NCBI GenBank assembly: GCA_963828015.1 | Contig: CAWHCD010000004.1 | Coordinates: forward strand, 992,001-1,056,000 | Direction of reading: 5' to 3' | Origin: CAVPUA01 sp963828015 | GTDB lineage: Bacteria > Actinomycetota > Actinomycetes > Mycobacteriales > Jatrophihabitantaceae | Length of the DNA stretch: 64,000 nucleotides | Part shown: in pieces, positions 56,588-64,000 of the stretch | Numbering within the stretch: the stretch's first letter is position 1 | Layout of the letters: every line of letters starts with the position of its first letter | Position numbers and translations under genes: made by a program | Notes under the pieces: generated by a model | What the model was told of the DNA's origin: nothing | Database searches by the model: none | The model's input: only the letters and a program-made list of their open reading frames with translations

Positions 56588-58603
56588 GTGCCGGACCCTG
56601 TGACCCCAACGCTGGGGCGCCCGGCCCAGTGGGTGGTGTCGGCCCCCGAGCTGCTGGCCTGCGCGGTGGCCGGGTTCTCGGTTCCCGCGATGTTGTTGCT
56701 GCTGGCCGGTCACCTGATCTGGGCCGTGGCCTTCCCGTGCGGGCTCGTCGGGGCCGGGTTGGCCGTCTGGGTGGCCGGCCCGGCGCGGGTACCGGTCACG
56801 CGCGATGTCCTTGTGTGGACCGTGATCGTGTTCGCGCTGCTGCTGGTCTGGACGATCGTCAATTGCTTCTTCGCCGCCCAGGACCTCTACGCCCACCGCG
56901 ACCCCAGCACCTACAACCTGGCCGGCCGCTACCTGGTCGATCATTCGAGCCTGCGGATGAACACGCGGTCCGACATCTTCGGCCACCCGGCCGGTTTCGC
57001 CGACGAGTCGGCCGGGTTCGAGGACTTCCAAGCTGGGCAGCCGGGCCTGCTCGCGGCGCAGGGCAATCACGTGCTCCCGGTGCTCTTGGCCGCGGTGGGG
57101 CGGGTATTCGGCACCACCGCGCTGCTGCGGGCCAACATCGTCTTCGGTGCGCTCGCGCTCTTCGCCTTCTTCGGGCTGGCCCGGCGGATCGTGGGCCCGC
57201 GCTTCGGCGCGCTGGCCACCTCGGCCCTGGCCGTATCGCTACCGATGATCTATGTCAGTCGCGACACGTTCAGCGAGACGCTGGCGCTGCTGTTGCTGAT
57301 GGGGGGCCTGACCCTGCTGCACCGCGCGGTCACCAGCGGGCGGATCGCCGACTACGCGCTCTGCGGATTCGTGGCCGGGGCCGCCGCGATGGTCCGCATC
57401 GATTCCTACGCCAGCCTGCTGGCGCTGATCATCGCCGCCATCATCATCGTGGCCCATGCCCCGCCGCCCGAGCGGCAGCGAGCCGGCGTGCGGGCGGCGG
57501 CGCTGTTGGGTGTCGGCCTGGTGCCGACGATCATCGGCTGGGTCGACGTCAGCCGGCTGTCCCCGGCCTACTACGCCGACCAACGTCACGCGATCCTGCG
57601 CCTGGCCGAAGCCGCGCTCGCGCTGGTGCTCATCGGCATTGTCGTCGTTGCGCTCTGCTGGCGGCGGGGTCTGGGCGCCTGGCTGTCCGCCCACCGCCGC
57701 CCGTTGGCCTGGGGCGCTTCGGGCGTCGTCGTGCTCGCCTTCGCCTTCCTGGCCAGCCGCCCGCTCTGGTACGTCGGCCACGGCCCGTACACGCCGTACC
57801 TGCTGCAGGTGCAGAAAGACTCGCACGAGGCCCTGGACGCCACCCGCAGCTACAACGAGCAGACCGTGAACTGGCAGGCGCTGTACTTCGGGTGGCCGAC
57901 CCTGCTGCTCGGAGTCGGCGGGTACGTCCTGCTGCTGCGCCGCTTCCTGTTGCGCCGGGACTGGGCGATCGTCGGCGCGTTGGCCATGGGGCTGACGATG
58001 TCGGCCCTGTATCTCTACTCCTCGCAGATCACTCCGGACCAGATCTGGGCCAGCCGCCGCTATGTGCCGGTCGTGATGCCGATGATGGTGCTCGCCGCCA
58101 CCGTCGCGCTGCGCGAGATCGCCGCCCGCTGGCGTTGGTTGGGGATCGTCGGCGCGGTGGTCCTGGTCGGTTACCCGCTGGCGGTCACGGTGCCGGCGTT
58201 CACCATCCGGGCCGGGTATCCCCAGTTGCGGCAGGTGGACCTGATCTGCGACCAGCTGCCCGCGAACGCGGCGGTGGTCACCGTCGACTACAACGCCTCG
58301 TGGAGCTATCAGATGGCCGTGCGCGCGTACTGCAACGTGCCGGTCGTCTCGGTGCCGAGTGCGAGCCAGCCGGCCCTGGCGGCGATGCAGAGTGCGGCCG
58401 TCGCGCACGGCAAGTCCCTGTACGTGCTCTCGACCGATCCCACGAAGATCGACTCAACCGCCGAGCAGCACCCACTGTCGAGCATCCGGGCCCAACAGTG
58501 GCCGAGCACCCTGCACACCAGCCCGCGCGGGGCCACCCACGAGACGATCACCGTCTATCTGGGCCAGGTGCAGACGGATGGTTCGGTGCAGATGATCGCG
58601 TGA
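56588..58603 (+). CDS. Multispanning membrane protein, probable GT-C glycosyltransferase-like
   Basis: The 671-residue protein has about 12-14 transmembrane helices. An acidic loop AHRDPSTYNLAGRYL lies after the first few helices, where GT-C mannosyl/arabinosyltransferases carry their catalytic Asp. A C-terminal periplasmic domain (about 560-671) follows the last helix (WLGIVGAVVLVGYPLAVTV). Fits polyprenyl-phosphosugar transfer to the cell envelope (inference) and the nearby rhamnose and LCP genes. GTG 56588 chosen; a second GTG at 56600 is possible. Confidence 0.72.
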   Translation: MPDPVTPTLGRPAQWVVSAPELLACAVAGFSVPAMLLLLAGHLIWAVAFPCGLVGAGLAVWVAGPARVPVTRDVLVWTVIVFALLLVWTIVNCFFAAQDLYAHRDPSTYNLAGRYLVDHSSLRMNTRSDIFGHPAGFADESAGFEDFQAGQPGLLAAQGNHVLPVLLAAVGRVFGTTALLRANIVFGALALFAFFGLARRIVGPRFGALATSALAVSLPMIYVSRDTFSETLALLLLMGGLTLLHRAVTSGRIADYALCGFVAGAAAMVRIDSYASLLALIIAAIIIVAHAPPPERQRAGVRAAALLGVGLVPTIIGWVDVSRLSPAYYADQRHAILRLAEAALALVLIGIVVVALCWRRGLGAWLSAHRRPLAWGASGVVVLAFAFLASRPLWYVGHGPYTPYLLQVQKDSHEALDATRSYNEQTVNWQALYFGWPTLLLGVGGYVLLLRRFLLRRDWAIVGALAMGLTMSALYLYSSQITPDQIWASRRYVPVVMPMMVLAATVALREIAARWRWLGIVGAVVLVGYPLAVTVPAFTIRAGYPQLRQVDLICDQLPANAAVVTVDYNASWSYQMAVRAYCNVPVVSVPSASQPALAAMQSAAVAHGKSLYVLSTDPTKIDSTAEQHPLSSIRAQQWPSTLHTSPRGATHETITVYLGQVQTDGSVQMIA

Positions 58604-58610
58604 GCTCAGC

Positions 58611-59336
58611 TCAGCGCAGGGTCGCCGTCGCCCGTTCCTGACTGGCGTGCCGCTCGATCCGGTCGTCCTCGGCGTTCGCGACCAGGACGAGCGAGCCGCC
58701 GACGGCCAACGCGACCACGAGGGAATCGACCCAGTCGCCGGCCTGCTGCCACGGGCGCACGCTCAACAGCCGCCCGCCCACGACGAGACCCAGCTGTTCG
58801 GCCCGCGCCTGCGCCGCGGCGACCACCTCGGCCCGACCGAGGTCGTTGACCGCGGGATCGTCCGGCCCAGCGGCAAAAGCGACCGACGCCCAGGCGTCGG
58901 GCTGCGGCCGCACGGCGGCCACATAGTCCTGTGCGGTTGCGGGCGGTTCACCGGCGAACCCGCGGGCGACGGCGGCCGGGTTGATCGCGAAGACGTCGAG
59001 GATGCCCGCCGTGCGGGCCAGCGAGTCAGGGGCAGTGAAGGCCACCGCCGCCTCGGCTGGATCGTCGGTCACGCTCAACCCGGCGCTCCAGCAGCCCAGC
59101 AGGATCGGCGCACTGATCCAGTGCGCGGGCAAGGCGATGTACGCGCGGTCGCCGACGCCCAGGCCCAGCCCGTCCATGAGCAGGAAGTGGGTCTTGGCGA
59201 TCCAGTTGGCGCTGGATCGGGCCGAGAGTTCGGCCCACTCGCCGGTGGCGTCGTCATGGAAGCTGACGAAGGGTCGGGATGCCTGGGTCGAGAGCACCTG
59301 CGCGAAGAGGTGCTCCGGTGAAGTCAGTTGATGCAT
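58611..59336 (-). CDS. TIGR03089-family protein
   Basis: The 241-residue actinobacterial protein resembles the N-terminal part of AMP-dependent acyl ligases (TFVSFHDD-like start, AYIALPAHWISAPILLGCWSAG) but lacks the ATP/AMP motif and C-terminal domain, so catalysis is doubtful. Next to the LCP gene as in mycobacteria (Rv3268). Its start lies 13 bases inside the 3' end of the LCP gene on the same strand. Confidence 0.85.
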   Translation of the reverse strand: MHQLTSPEHLFAQVLSTQASRPFVSFHDDATGEWAELSARSSANWIAKTHFLLMDGLGLGVGDRAYIALPAHWISAPILLGCWSAGLSVTDDPAEAAVAFTAPDSLARTAGILDVFAINPAAVARGFAGEPPATAQDYVAAVRPQPDAWASVAFAAGPDDPAVNDLGRAEVVAAAQARAEQLGLVVGGRLLSVRPWQQAGDWVDSLVVALAVGGSLVLVANAEDDRIERHASQERATATLR

Positions 59337-60952
59337 CCGGGCTGGTTGGGCGTGTTCGCGGCCACGCCCGCGGCCGGGCCGGTAGCGGTCGCGACCGGCG
59401 TCGGGGTCGCGCTCGGCGCCGCGCTGCTGGTGGGGGTGGCGGCGCCCGGGGTCAGGTCGTCGCTGCCCAACTCCAGCGTCACTCGCTGCACCGAACTGGA
59501 CTGTGAGAGGCGCGCACCGGGGACCTTGGCCAGCACCGTGCGCGCCTGGGCCTCCATCCCGGCCGGGTAGGCGATCGTCGTGACGCTGATCGTCGAGGTG
59601 CCGGTGATGACCTGGTCGACGTTGAAGCCGAGTTGGGTCAGTGCCGTCCCGGCGCGGGTGGCCGCCCCGTTCTCGCCGGTCTGGTTGACGACATCGACTT
59701 GGAAGCTATTAGCGGCCACCGTCGGCCCGGTCGTCACTGCCGCGCTGACGCCGATCGTCTGATCGACGAAGGCCTGCACCTCGCTCGGATCGACGACTAG
59801 CACCGATTGGTCGCCCTCCATGGCGCTGCCGTCGGTCGGGATCGTGGCGAAGGTCAGGTTGCCCGAAGACATCTGGGCGAAGTCGGTGGCGAGGGTGAGC
59901 AGGTTGACCCCGTCGGTCAGCAGCGATGAGCTGACCGCGTCGAGCAGGTCCTTGACCTTGAACGGGTTGAGCAGGGTGCCGGAGGACGTCATCTTCTTGA
60001 ACACGGCGGACAGGAAGTATTGCTGGCGCACGATCCGGTCCAGGTCACCGCGGGGCAGGTCATAGCGCTGGCGGACGAAGGCCAGCGCCTGCGTGCCCTG
60101 GATGGTCGACCAGCCCGCGGGCAGGTTGATCCCTGATTTCGGTTCCTTCTGGGCCTGGCACAGCAACACCGGGACGCCGCCGATCGCGTTACTGATCCGA
60201 TAGAACCCCAGCAGGCTGATCTGCACGTAGTGGTCGATGGTCAGGCCGGTGAGGTTGCCGAGGGTGGCCGCGAGAAGCGCGACGCCGGCTCCTTCGGCCG
60301 CCAGCTCGCTCTGCCCGGCCTGCTTGGCGGCGCTGTAACCGTCGGGGTAGGCCGCGTTGAGTTTCGCCTTGCCGTAGCCGGGAATGGAGACCCAGGAGTC
60401 GCGGGGGAAGGAGATCACCGTTGCCTTGGCGCCGTTCGCCGGGATGTGCATGATCATCATCGTGTCGGTGTTGGCACTGCCGCCGTCGTCGGTGGTGGCC
60501 AGGGCGGCGAGTTCGGCCGGTGTCGCGCCGGTGCGGCTGTCATTGCCGAGCAGCAGGATGTTCTGGTCCTTGCCGTCGACGTCCTTGTGACCCGCACTCG
60601 GCGAGGGGAGCGGGGCAGCAACCGGCACCGATGCCTGCACCTGGCGGTAGGTCGACCAGTAGAAGTAGGAATAGATCAGGATCGTGACCGAGAGCAGGGC
60701 GGCGATGATCTTGACGCCGACCATGGCGCCATAGAAGAAGTCCGGGCCGGAACGCCGTCGGGCCGGAGCGCCCGCAGTGGCCCGAGGGGCGCTCGCCCGG
60801 TAAGCCGGTGTGGACTGGGCTCGAGCACGGGCATCCGCGCGGGCCGCCCGGCGACCGCGCGGGTCCAACTCGGGTGGCAACGGGGCCGACGGGTCGGGTG
60901 GCGTGCGGTCGTCAGGGCCGGAACCTCCGGAGGGTGGACGACTGTCTGGCAC
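59324..60952 (-). CDS. LytR-CpsA-Psr (LCP) cell-wall glycopolymer ligase
   Basis: The 542-residue protein has a Pro/Arg-rich cytoplasmic region (1-70), one transmembrane helix (IIAALLSVTILIYSYFYW), the LCP domain (about 115-300; LLLGNDSRTG, NTDTMMIMHI, SFPRDSWVSIPG, ALAFVRQRY and DLDRIVRQQYF, with the Asp/Arg residues that bind polyprenyl pyrophosphate), a LytR_C domain (about 405-490) and a Pro/Thr tail. It transfers arabinogalactan-like or teichoic polymers onto peptidoglycan. Divergent from rmlB, matching a role in rhamnose-containing linkers. Confidence 0.94.
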   Translation of the reverse strand: MPDSRPPSGGSGPDDRTPPDPSAPLPPELDPRGRRAARADARARAQSTPAYRASAPRATAGAPARRRSGPDFFYGAMVGVKIIAALLSVTILIYSYFYWSTYRQVQASVPVAAPLPSPSAGHKDVDGKDQNILLLGNDSRTGATPAELAALATTDDGGSANTDTMMIMHIPANGAKATVISFPRDSWVSIPGYGKAKLNAAYPDGYSAAKQAGQSELAAEGAGVALLAATLGNLTGLTIDHYVQISLLGFYRISNAIGGVPVLLCQAQKEPKSGINLPAGWSTIQGTQALAFVRQRYDLPRGDLDRIVRQQYFLSAVFKKMTSSGTLLNPFKVKDLLDAVSSSLLTDGVNLLTLATDFAQMSSGNLTFATIPTDGSAMEGDQSVLVVDPSEVQAFVDQTIGVSAAVTTGPTVAANSFQVDVVNQTGENGAATRAGTALTQLGFNVDQVITGTSTISVTTIAYPAGMEAQARTVLAKVPGARLSQSSSVQRVTLELGSDDLTPGAATPTSSAAPSATPTPVATATGPAAGVAANTPNQPGCIN

Positions 60953-61105
60953 CAGTCGAGGCTACCGGCGCGAATCTGTGAAACCGTGAGAATCGGCTTA
61001 ACTACGCGGCGCGTCCTCAGCTTTGGCCCCGGTCGTGCCGGGCGGTGATCGGGCCTCGGCCTGGGATACTGCTGGAAACCGTCATTGAAGAAGGGTTTGT
61101 CCACC

Positions 61106-62101
61106 ATGCGCGTTCTCGTCACCGGAGGGGCCGGCTTCATCGGGGCCAACTTCGTCAATCGGACGGTCGAGAACCGCCCCGACGTCGAGGTGACCGTGCT
61201 GGACGTCATGTCCTACGCGGCCAACGAGGCCAGCCTGGACCTGGTCCGTGACCGGATCGACCTCGTCAAGGGCGACATCGCCGACGAGAGCCTGGTCGAC
61301 GCGTTGGTGGCCCGTTCGGATCTGGTCGTGCACTTCGCCGCTGAGTCGCACAACGACAACTCGCTGCGTGACCCGTCACCGTTCATCCGCACGAACCTGG
61401 TCGGCACGTACACGATTCTGGAGGCAGTGCGTAAGCACGGCGTCCGGCTGCATCACATCTCCACCGACGAGGTCTACGGAGACCTCGAGCTCGACGACCC
61501 TTCGCGCTTCACCGCCCAGACGCCGTACAACCCCTCCAGCCCGTACAGCTCGACCAAGGCGGGCTCGGACCTGCTCGTGCGGGCCTGGGTGCGTTCCTTC
61601 GGGCTGCACGCCACGATCTCGAACTGCTCGAACAACTACGGGCCCTACCAGCACATCGAGAAGTTCATTCCGCGCCAGATCACCAACGTGCTCAGCGGTA
61701 TCCGCCCCAAGCTCTATGGGGCGGGGGCGAACGTACGCGACTGGATCCACGTCCACGACCACAACGACGCCGTCTGGCGGATCATCGACGAGGGCCGATC
61801 GGGGGAGACCTACCTGATCGGCGCCGACGGTGAGCAGAGCAACAAGGCGATCGTCGAACTGGTGCTCGAACTCACCGGACAACCCACCGATGCCTACGAC
61901 CACGTCACCGACCGGGCCGGTCACGACCTGCGCTACGCGATCGATGCCTCGAAGCTGCGCGACGAGCTGGGCTGGCGCCCGCACTACACCGATCTGCGGG
62001 CCGGGCTGGCGCAGACCGTCCAGTGGTACGCGGACAACGAGAGTTGGTGGCGCCCGCTCAAGGCGGCCGTCGAGGCGCGGTACGCCGAGGCCGGCCAATG
62101 A
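61106..62101 (+). CDS. rmlB: dTDP-glucose 4,6-dehydratase
   Basis: The 331-residue SDR enzyme takes the second step to dTDP-L-rhamnose. GGAGFIGANFV binds NAD; FAAESHNDNS, HISTDEVYGDL (Thr-Asp-Glu) and YSSTKAGSDLL (YxxxK) form the active site; NCSNNYGPYQ contacts substrate. ATG 61106 lies behind GAAGAAGGG; homology starts there. Its stop overlaps the rmlD ATG. Frame is intact. Confidence 0.96.
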   Translation: MRVLVTGGAGFIGANFVNRTVENRPDVEVTVLDVMSYAANEASLDLVRDRIDLVKGDIADESLVDALVARSDLVVHFAAESHNDNSLRDPSPFIRTNLVGTYTILEAVRKHGVRLHHISTDEVYGDLELDDPSRFTAQTPYNPSSPYSSTKAGSDLLVRAWVRSFGLHATISNCSNNYGPYQHIEKFIPRQITNVLSGIRPKLYGAGANVRDWIHVHDHNDAVWRIIDEGRSGETYLIGADGEQSNKAIVELVLELTGQPTDAYDHVTDRAGHDLRYAIDASKLRDELGWRPHYTDLRAGLAQTVQWYADNESWWRPLKAAVEARYAEAGQ

Positions 62102-62979
62102 CGTCGAGGCGCTGGTTGGTGACCGGTTCCAACGGCCAGCTGGGCACCGACCTCCAACTCGTCCTCGGCGGCTGATCCGCAGGCCGAGGTCCGCGCGGTG
62201 GACGTCGAGGATCTCGACATCACCGACTCGGCCGCCGTCGAGGCGATGATGAGCTCGTTCGGCCCGGACGTCATCGTCAACGCCGCCGCCTACACCGCGG
62301 TCGACCCGGCCGAGGAACACGAGGACGTGGCCTACCAGGTGAACGCGACCGGGCCGGCGGTGCTCGCCGCGGCCGCCGCCCGCAACGGGGCGCGGCTGAT
62401 CCACGTCTCGACCGACTACGTCTTCGCCGGTGACGGCGACCGGCCCTACGAGGTCGACGACGAGCCGGCCCCCAAGGGCGCCTACGGCCGCACCAAGCTG
62501 GCCGGTGAGGTGGCTGTCCGCGAGCTGCATCCCGAGGACTCCTACGTCGTCCGGACCGCCTGGGTCTACGGGGCGGGCGGCGGCCAACTTCGTCAAGACG
62601 ATGGCCCGCCTGGAGCGCGAGCGCGACACCGTCAGCGTGGTGGCCGACCAGCACGGCTCCCCGACCTGGTCGGCCGACCTGGCCCGGGCCCTCGTCGAGC
62701 TCGCCCGCTCGAACGCGCCGGCCGGGATCTATCACTGCACCAACGCCGGGCGACACCACCTGGTTCGGGTTCACCCAGGCCATCTTCGGCGAGCTCGGCG
62801 CCGATCCGGACCGGGTGGTGCCGGTGACCACCGCCGAGTTTCCGCGTCCCGCACCCCGCCCGGCCTACTCGGTGCTGAGTCTGTCGGCCTGGGCCGACGC
62901 CGGGCTGAGCCCGATGCCGGCCTGGCGCGACGCGCTGCACCAGGCCTTCGTCGAGCACGGCTCGGTTTTCCGGGCTTGA
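62098..62979 (+). CDS. rmlD: dTDP-4-dehydrorhamnose reductase, three frameshifts
   Basis: Four segments in successive frames make one RmlD. The first is WLVTGSNGQLGTDLQLVL. The second holds VIVNAAAYTAVDPAEE, HVSTDYVFAGDG, YGRTKLAGE and TAWVYG. The third is ANFVKTMARLERERD to GSPTWSADLARALVEL and IYHCTNAG. The last is WFGFTQAIFGELG to PAYSVLSLSAWADAG. Each join (near 62170, 62580 and 62750) needs one extra base removed. All catalytic residues are kept, so these are almost certainly assembly errors. The product makes dTDP-L-rhamnose from dTDP-4-keto-rhamnose with NADPH. Confidence 0.85.
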
Positions 62980-63185
62980 GGTCAGCCGCAAACAGCGCCG
63001 ATCGCGGGGCACTGGCCTGAGAATCGGAGCCGGCCGAACGGCCTGGTTGGCAGGTTCGAGACGACTCAGCCGGTATCCTGGGCCTCATGATTTGCTGACG
63101 TTGGTGCTGCCCTGCCGCGGGTCGGCGGGTCGCTCAGCTGCGTCGGCTCGGCTCGCGCGTCGGGCGGACAGTCTGTGACGTCACT

Positions 63186-64000
63186 CTGACGATCCCCGAG
63201 GAGTTCGTCCGGTACCGCAGCCTGATCTGGAACTTCGCCCAGCGCGACCTGAAATCCCGGTTCAAGGGCACGGCGGCCGGCTGGGCCTGGTCGCTGCTCG
63301 TGCCGCTGGCCTCGCTCGGCGTCTACACGCTGGTCGGCAAGGTCATCTCGCGGGCCGCTCCGCCGACTTCGGCAACGGCCACACCGGCAACTTCATCGTC
63401 TACCTGTTCGTCGGCGCTGACCGTCTGGACGTTCTGGGCCAACGGCATCAACACCGATCGGCTCGCTGCTCGGCACGGGCGTGCTGCTGAAGAAGATCTA
63501 CTTCCCGTCCTACGCGCCGGTGCTCGGCGCGATGATCGCGGTCGCGATCCAGTCAGCGATCGAGATCGGCGTGGTGATGGTCGTGCTGCTGCGCCTTCGG
63601 CAACGTCGGCGCGAGCTGGCTGCTGCTCCCGTTCTGTGCGCGATCTTCTTCCTGTTCGTCACGGCGGTACCTCCTTGTTCTTCGCGCTGGCCAACATCTA
63701 CTTCCGCGACCTGCAGCACTTCATCGGGATCTTCCTGCAGTTGCTGTTCTACGCGACGCCGATCATCTACACCGTCGATCGCGCTCGACGGTCAAGGACC
63801 TGGTCGGCATCCCGCTGCACGCGGTGATCACTGGCCAACCCGGTGAGCGAGTTCGTCCAGCTGTTCCGCGACGTCGCTCTACAGCCTCGAGTCGGGTCGC
63901 CCTGGACTGTGGCTCGGCGTCGTCGCCTGGACGGCGGCCGCCGTCGTCGTCGGCCTGTCGTCTACCACCGCGGCGGCCGCGACCTGGCGGAGCAGCTGTA
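63186..64000 (+). CDS. ABC-2 polysaccharide export permease (Wzm-like), many frameshifts, runs off window
   Basis: Stitched frames give an O-antigen/galactan-type permease: EEFVRYRSLIWNFAQRDLKSRF, GWAWSLLVPLASLGVYTLV, GNFIVYLFVG, LTVWTFWANGIN, LLKKIYFPSYAPVLG, AIEIGVVMV, CAIFFLFVT, SLFFALANIYFRDLQH and LLFYATPIIYTV, then YHRGGRDLAEQL at the edge. At least ten single-base gains and losses are needed between 63350 and 63970, so the deposited frame is unreliable. The start is uncertain; 63186 is the earliest region with matching sequence. An ATPase partner is expected to the right. Confidence 0.7.

Noticed and set aside
62098..62979. rmlD as a pseudogene
   Set aside because: All motifs are retained and the shifts fall in a stretch where the neighbouring permease has the same kind of errors.

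Overview
The window comes from a high-GC actinobacterium. The evidence is many GTG starts, an acyl-CoA carboxylase with separate alpha, beta and epsilon subunits, actinobacterial families (Rv2578c-type radical SAM protein, ImuA', TIGR03089, acVLRF1) and LexA boxes of the CGAAC-N4-GTTCG type. Gene order repeatedly matches, from memory, the Mycobacterium tuberculosis Rv3265-Rv3304 region (lpdA, accA3, maf, accE, accD5, birA, PH-domain protein, GtrA, purK, purE, acyl-CoA dehydrogenase, TIGR03089, LCP protein, rmlD). It carries a type IV pilus locus that mycobacteria lack. I cannot name the genus.

Region by region. 0-0.9 kb: 3' part of meaB, the methylmalonyl-CoA mutase chaperone. 0.9-6.8 kb: an unusual cassette of one SPFH/band-7 protein with C-terminal zinc ribbons, four zinc-ribbon-AIM24 paralogues in two alternating types, and a two-helix membrane protein. 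6.8-18.4 kb: conserved metabolic backbone with lpdA, msrA, the biotin carboxylase/BCCP subunit, accD5-accE, birA, maf, MTA phosphorylase, and a PH-domain membrane protein. 18.4-31.4 kb: a leftward type IV pilus locus (pilB, pilT, pilC, two pilA, pilD, pilM, pilN, pilO, three minor-pilin-like genes). Two of the minor pilins end in putative adhesive modules, one with four Ig-like repeats and one with ricin-type lectin repeats. At its left edge sits a small RNA candidate with two C-loop hairpins, resembling the 6C family.

31.4-37.7 kb: accessory genes, including two LexA-box genes (a radical SAM protein and an orphan ImuA'), an HxlR regulator/MFS pump pair sharing an operator, and a very small transcription unit with a structured leader, a 13-codon ORF behind a perfect Shine-Dalgarno, and a strong hairpin. 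37.7-43.3 kb: gtrA, purK-purE translationally coupled to a secreted-hydrolase/ABC-ATPase fusion and its permease. 43.5-55.2 kb: a secreted cellulase with duplicated N-terminal modules, hrpA, acVLRF1, pgi-gnd, glyA and an acyl-CoA dehydrogenase with a perfect palindrome at its start. 55.2-64 kb: a LuxR-type mini regulator, a sugar dehydrogenase, a multispanning membrane protein, TIGR03089, an LCP cell-wall ligase, rmlB, rmlD and an ABC-2 polysaccharide permease.

The genes fit together as propionyl-CoA/biotin carboxylase metabolism, purine and pentose-phosphate housekeeping, cell-wall rhamnose/glycan assembly and surface pili. Sequence quality matters. From about 62.1 kb to the right end the reading frame shifts roughly every 40-400 bases by single-base gains and losses, which looks like uncorrected assembly error. 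Isolated +1 shifts also break the fourth AIM24 gene, pilN (twice) and a membrane-protein gene at 33.36 kb.
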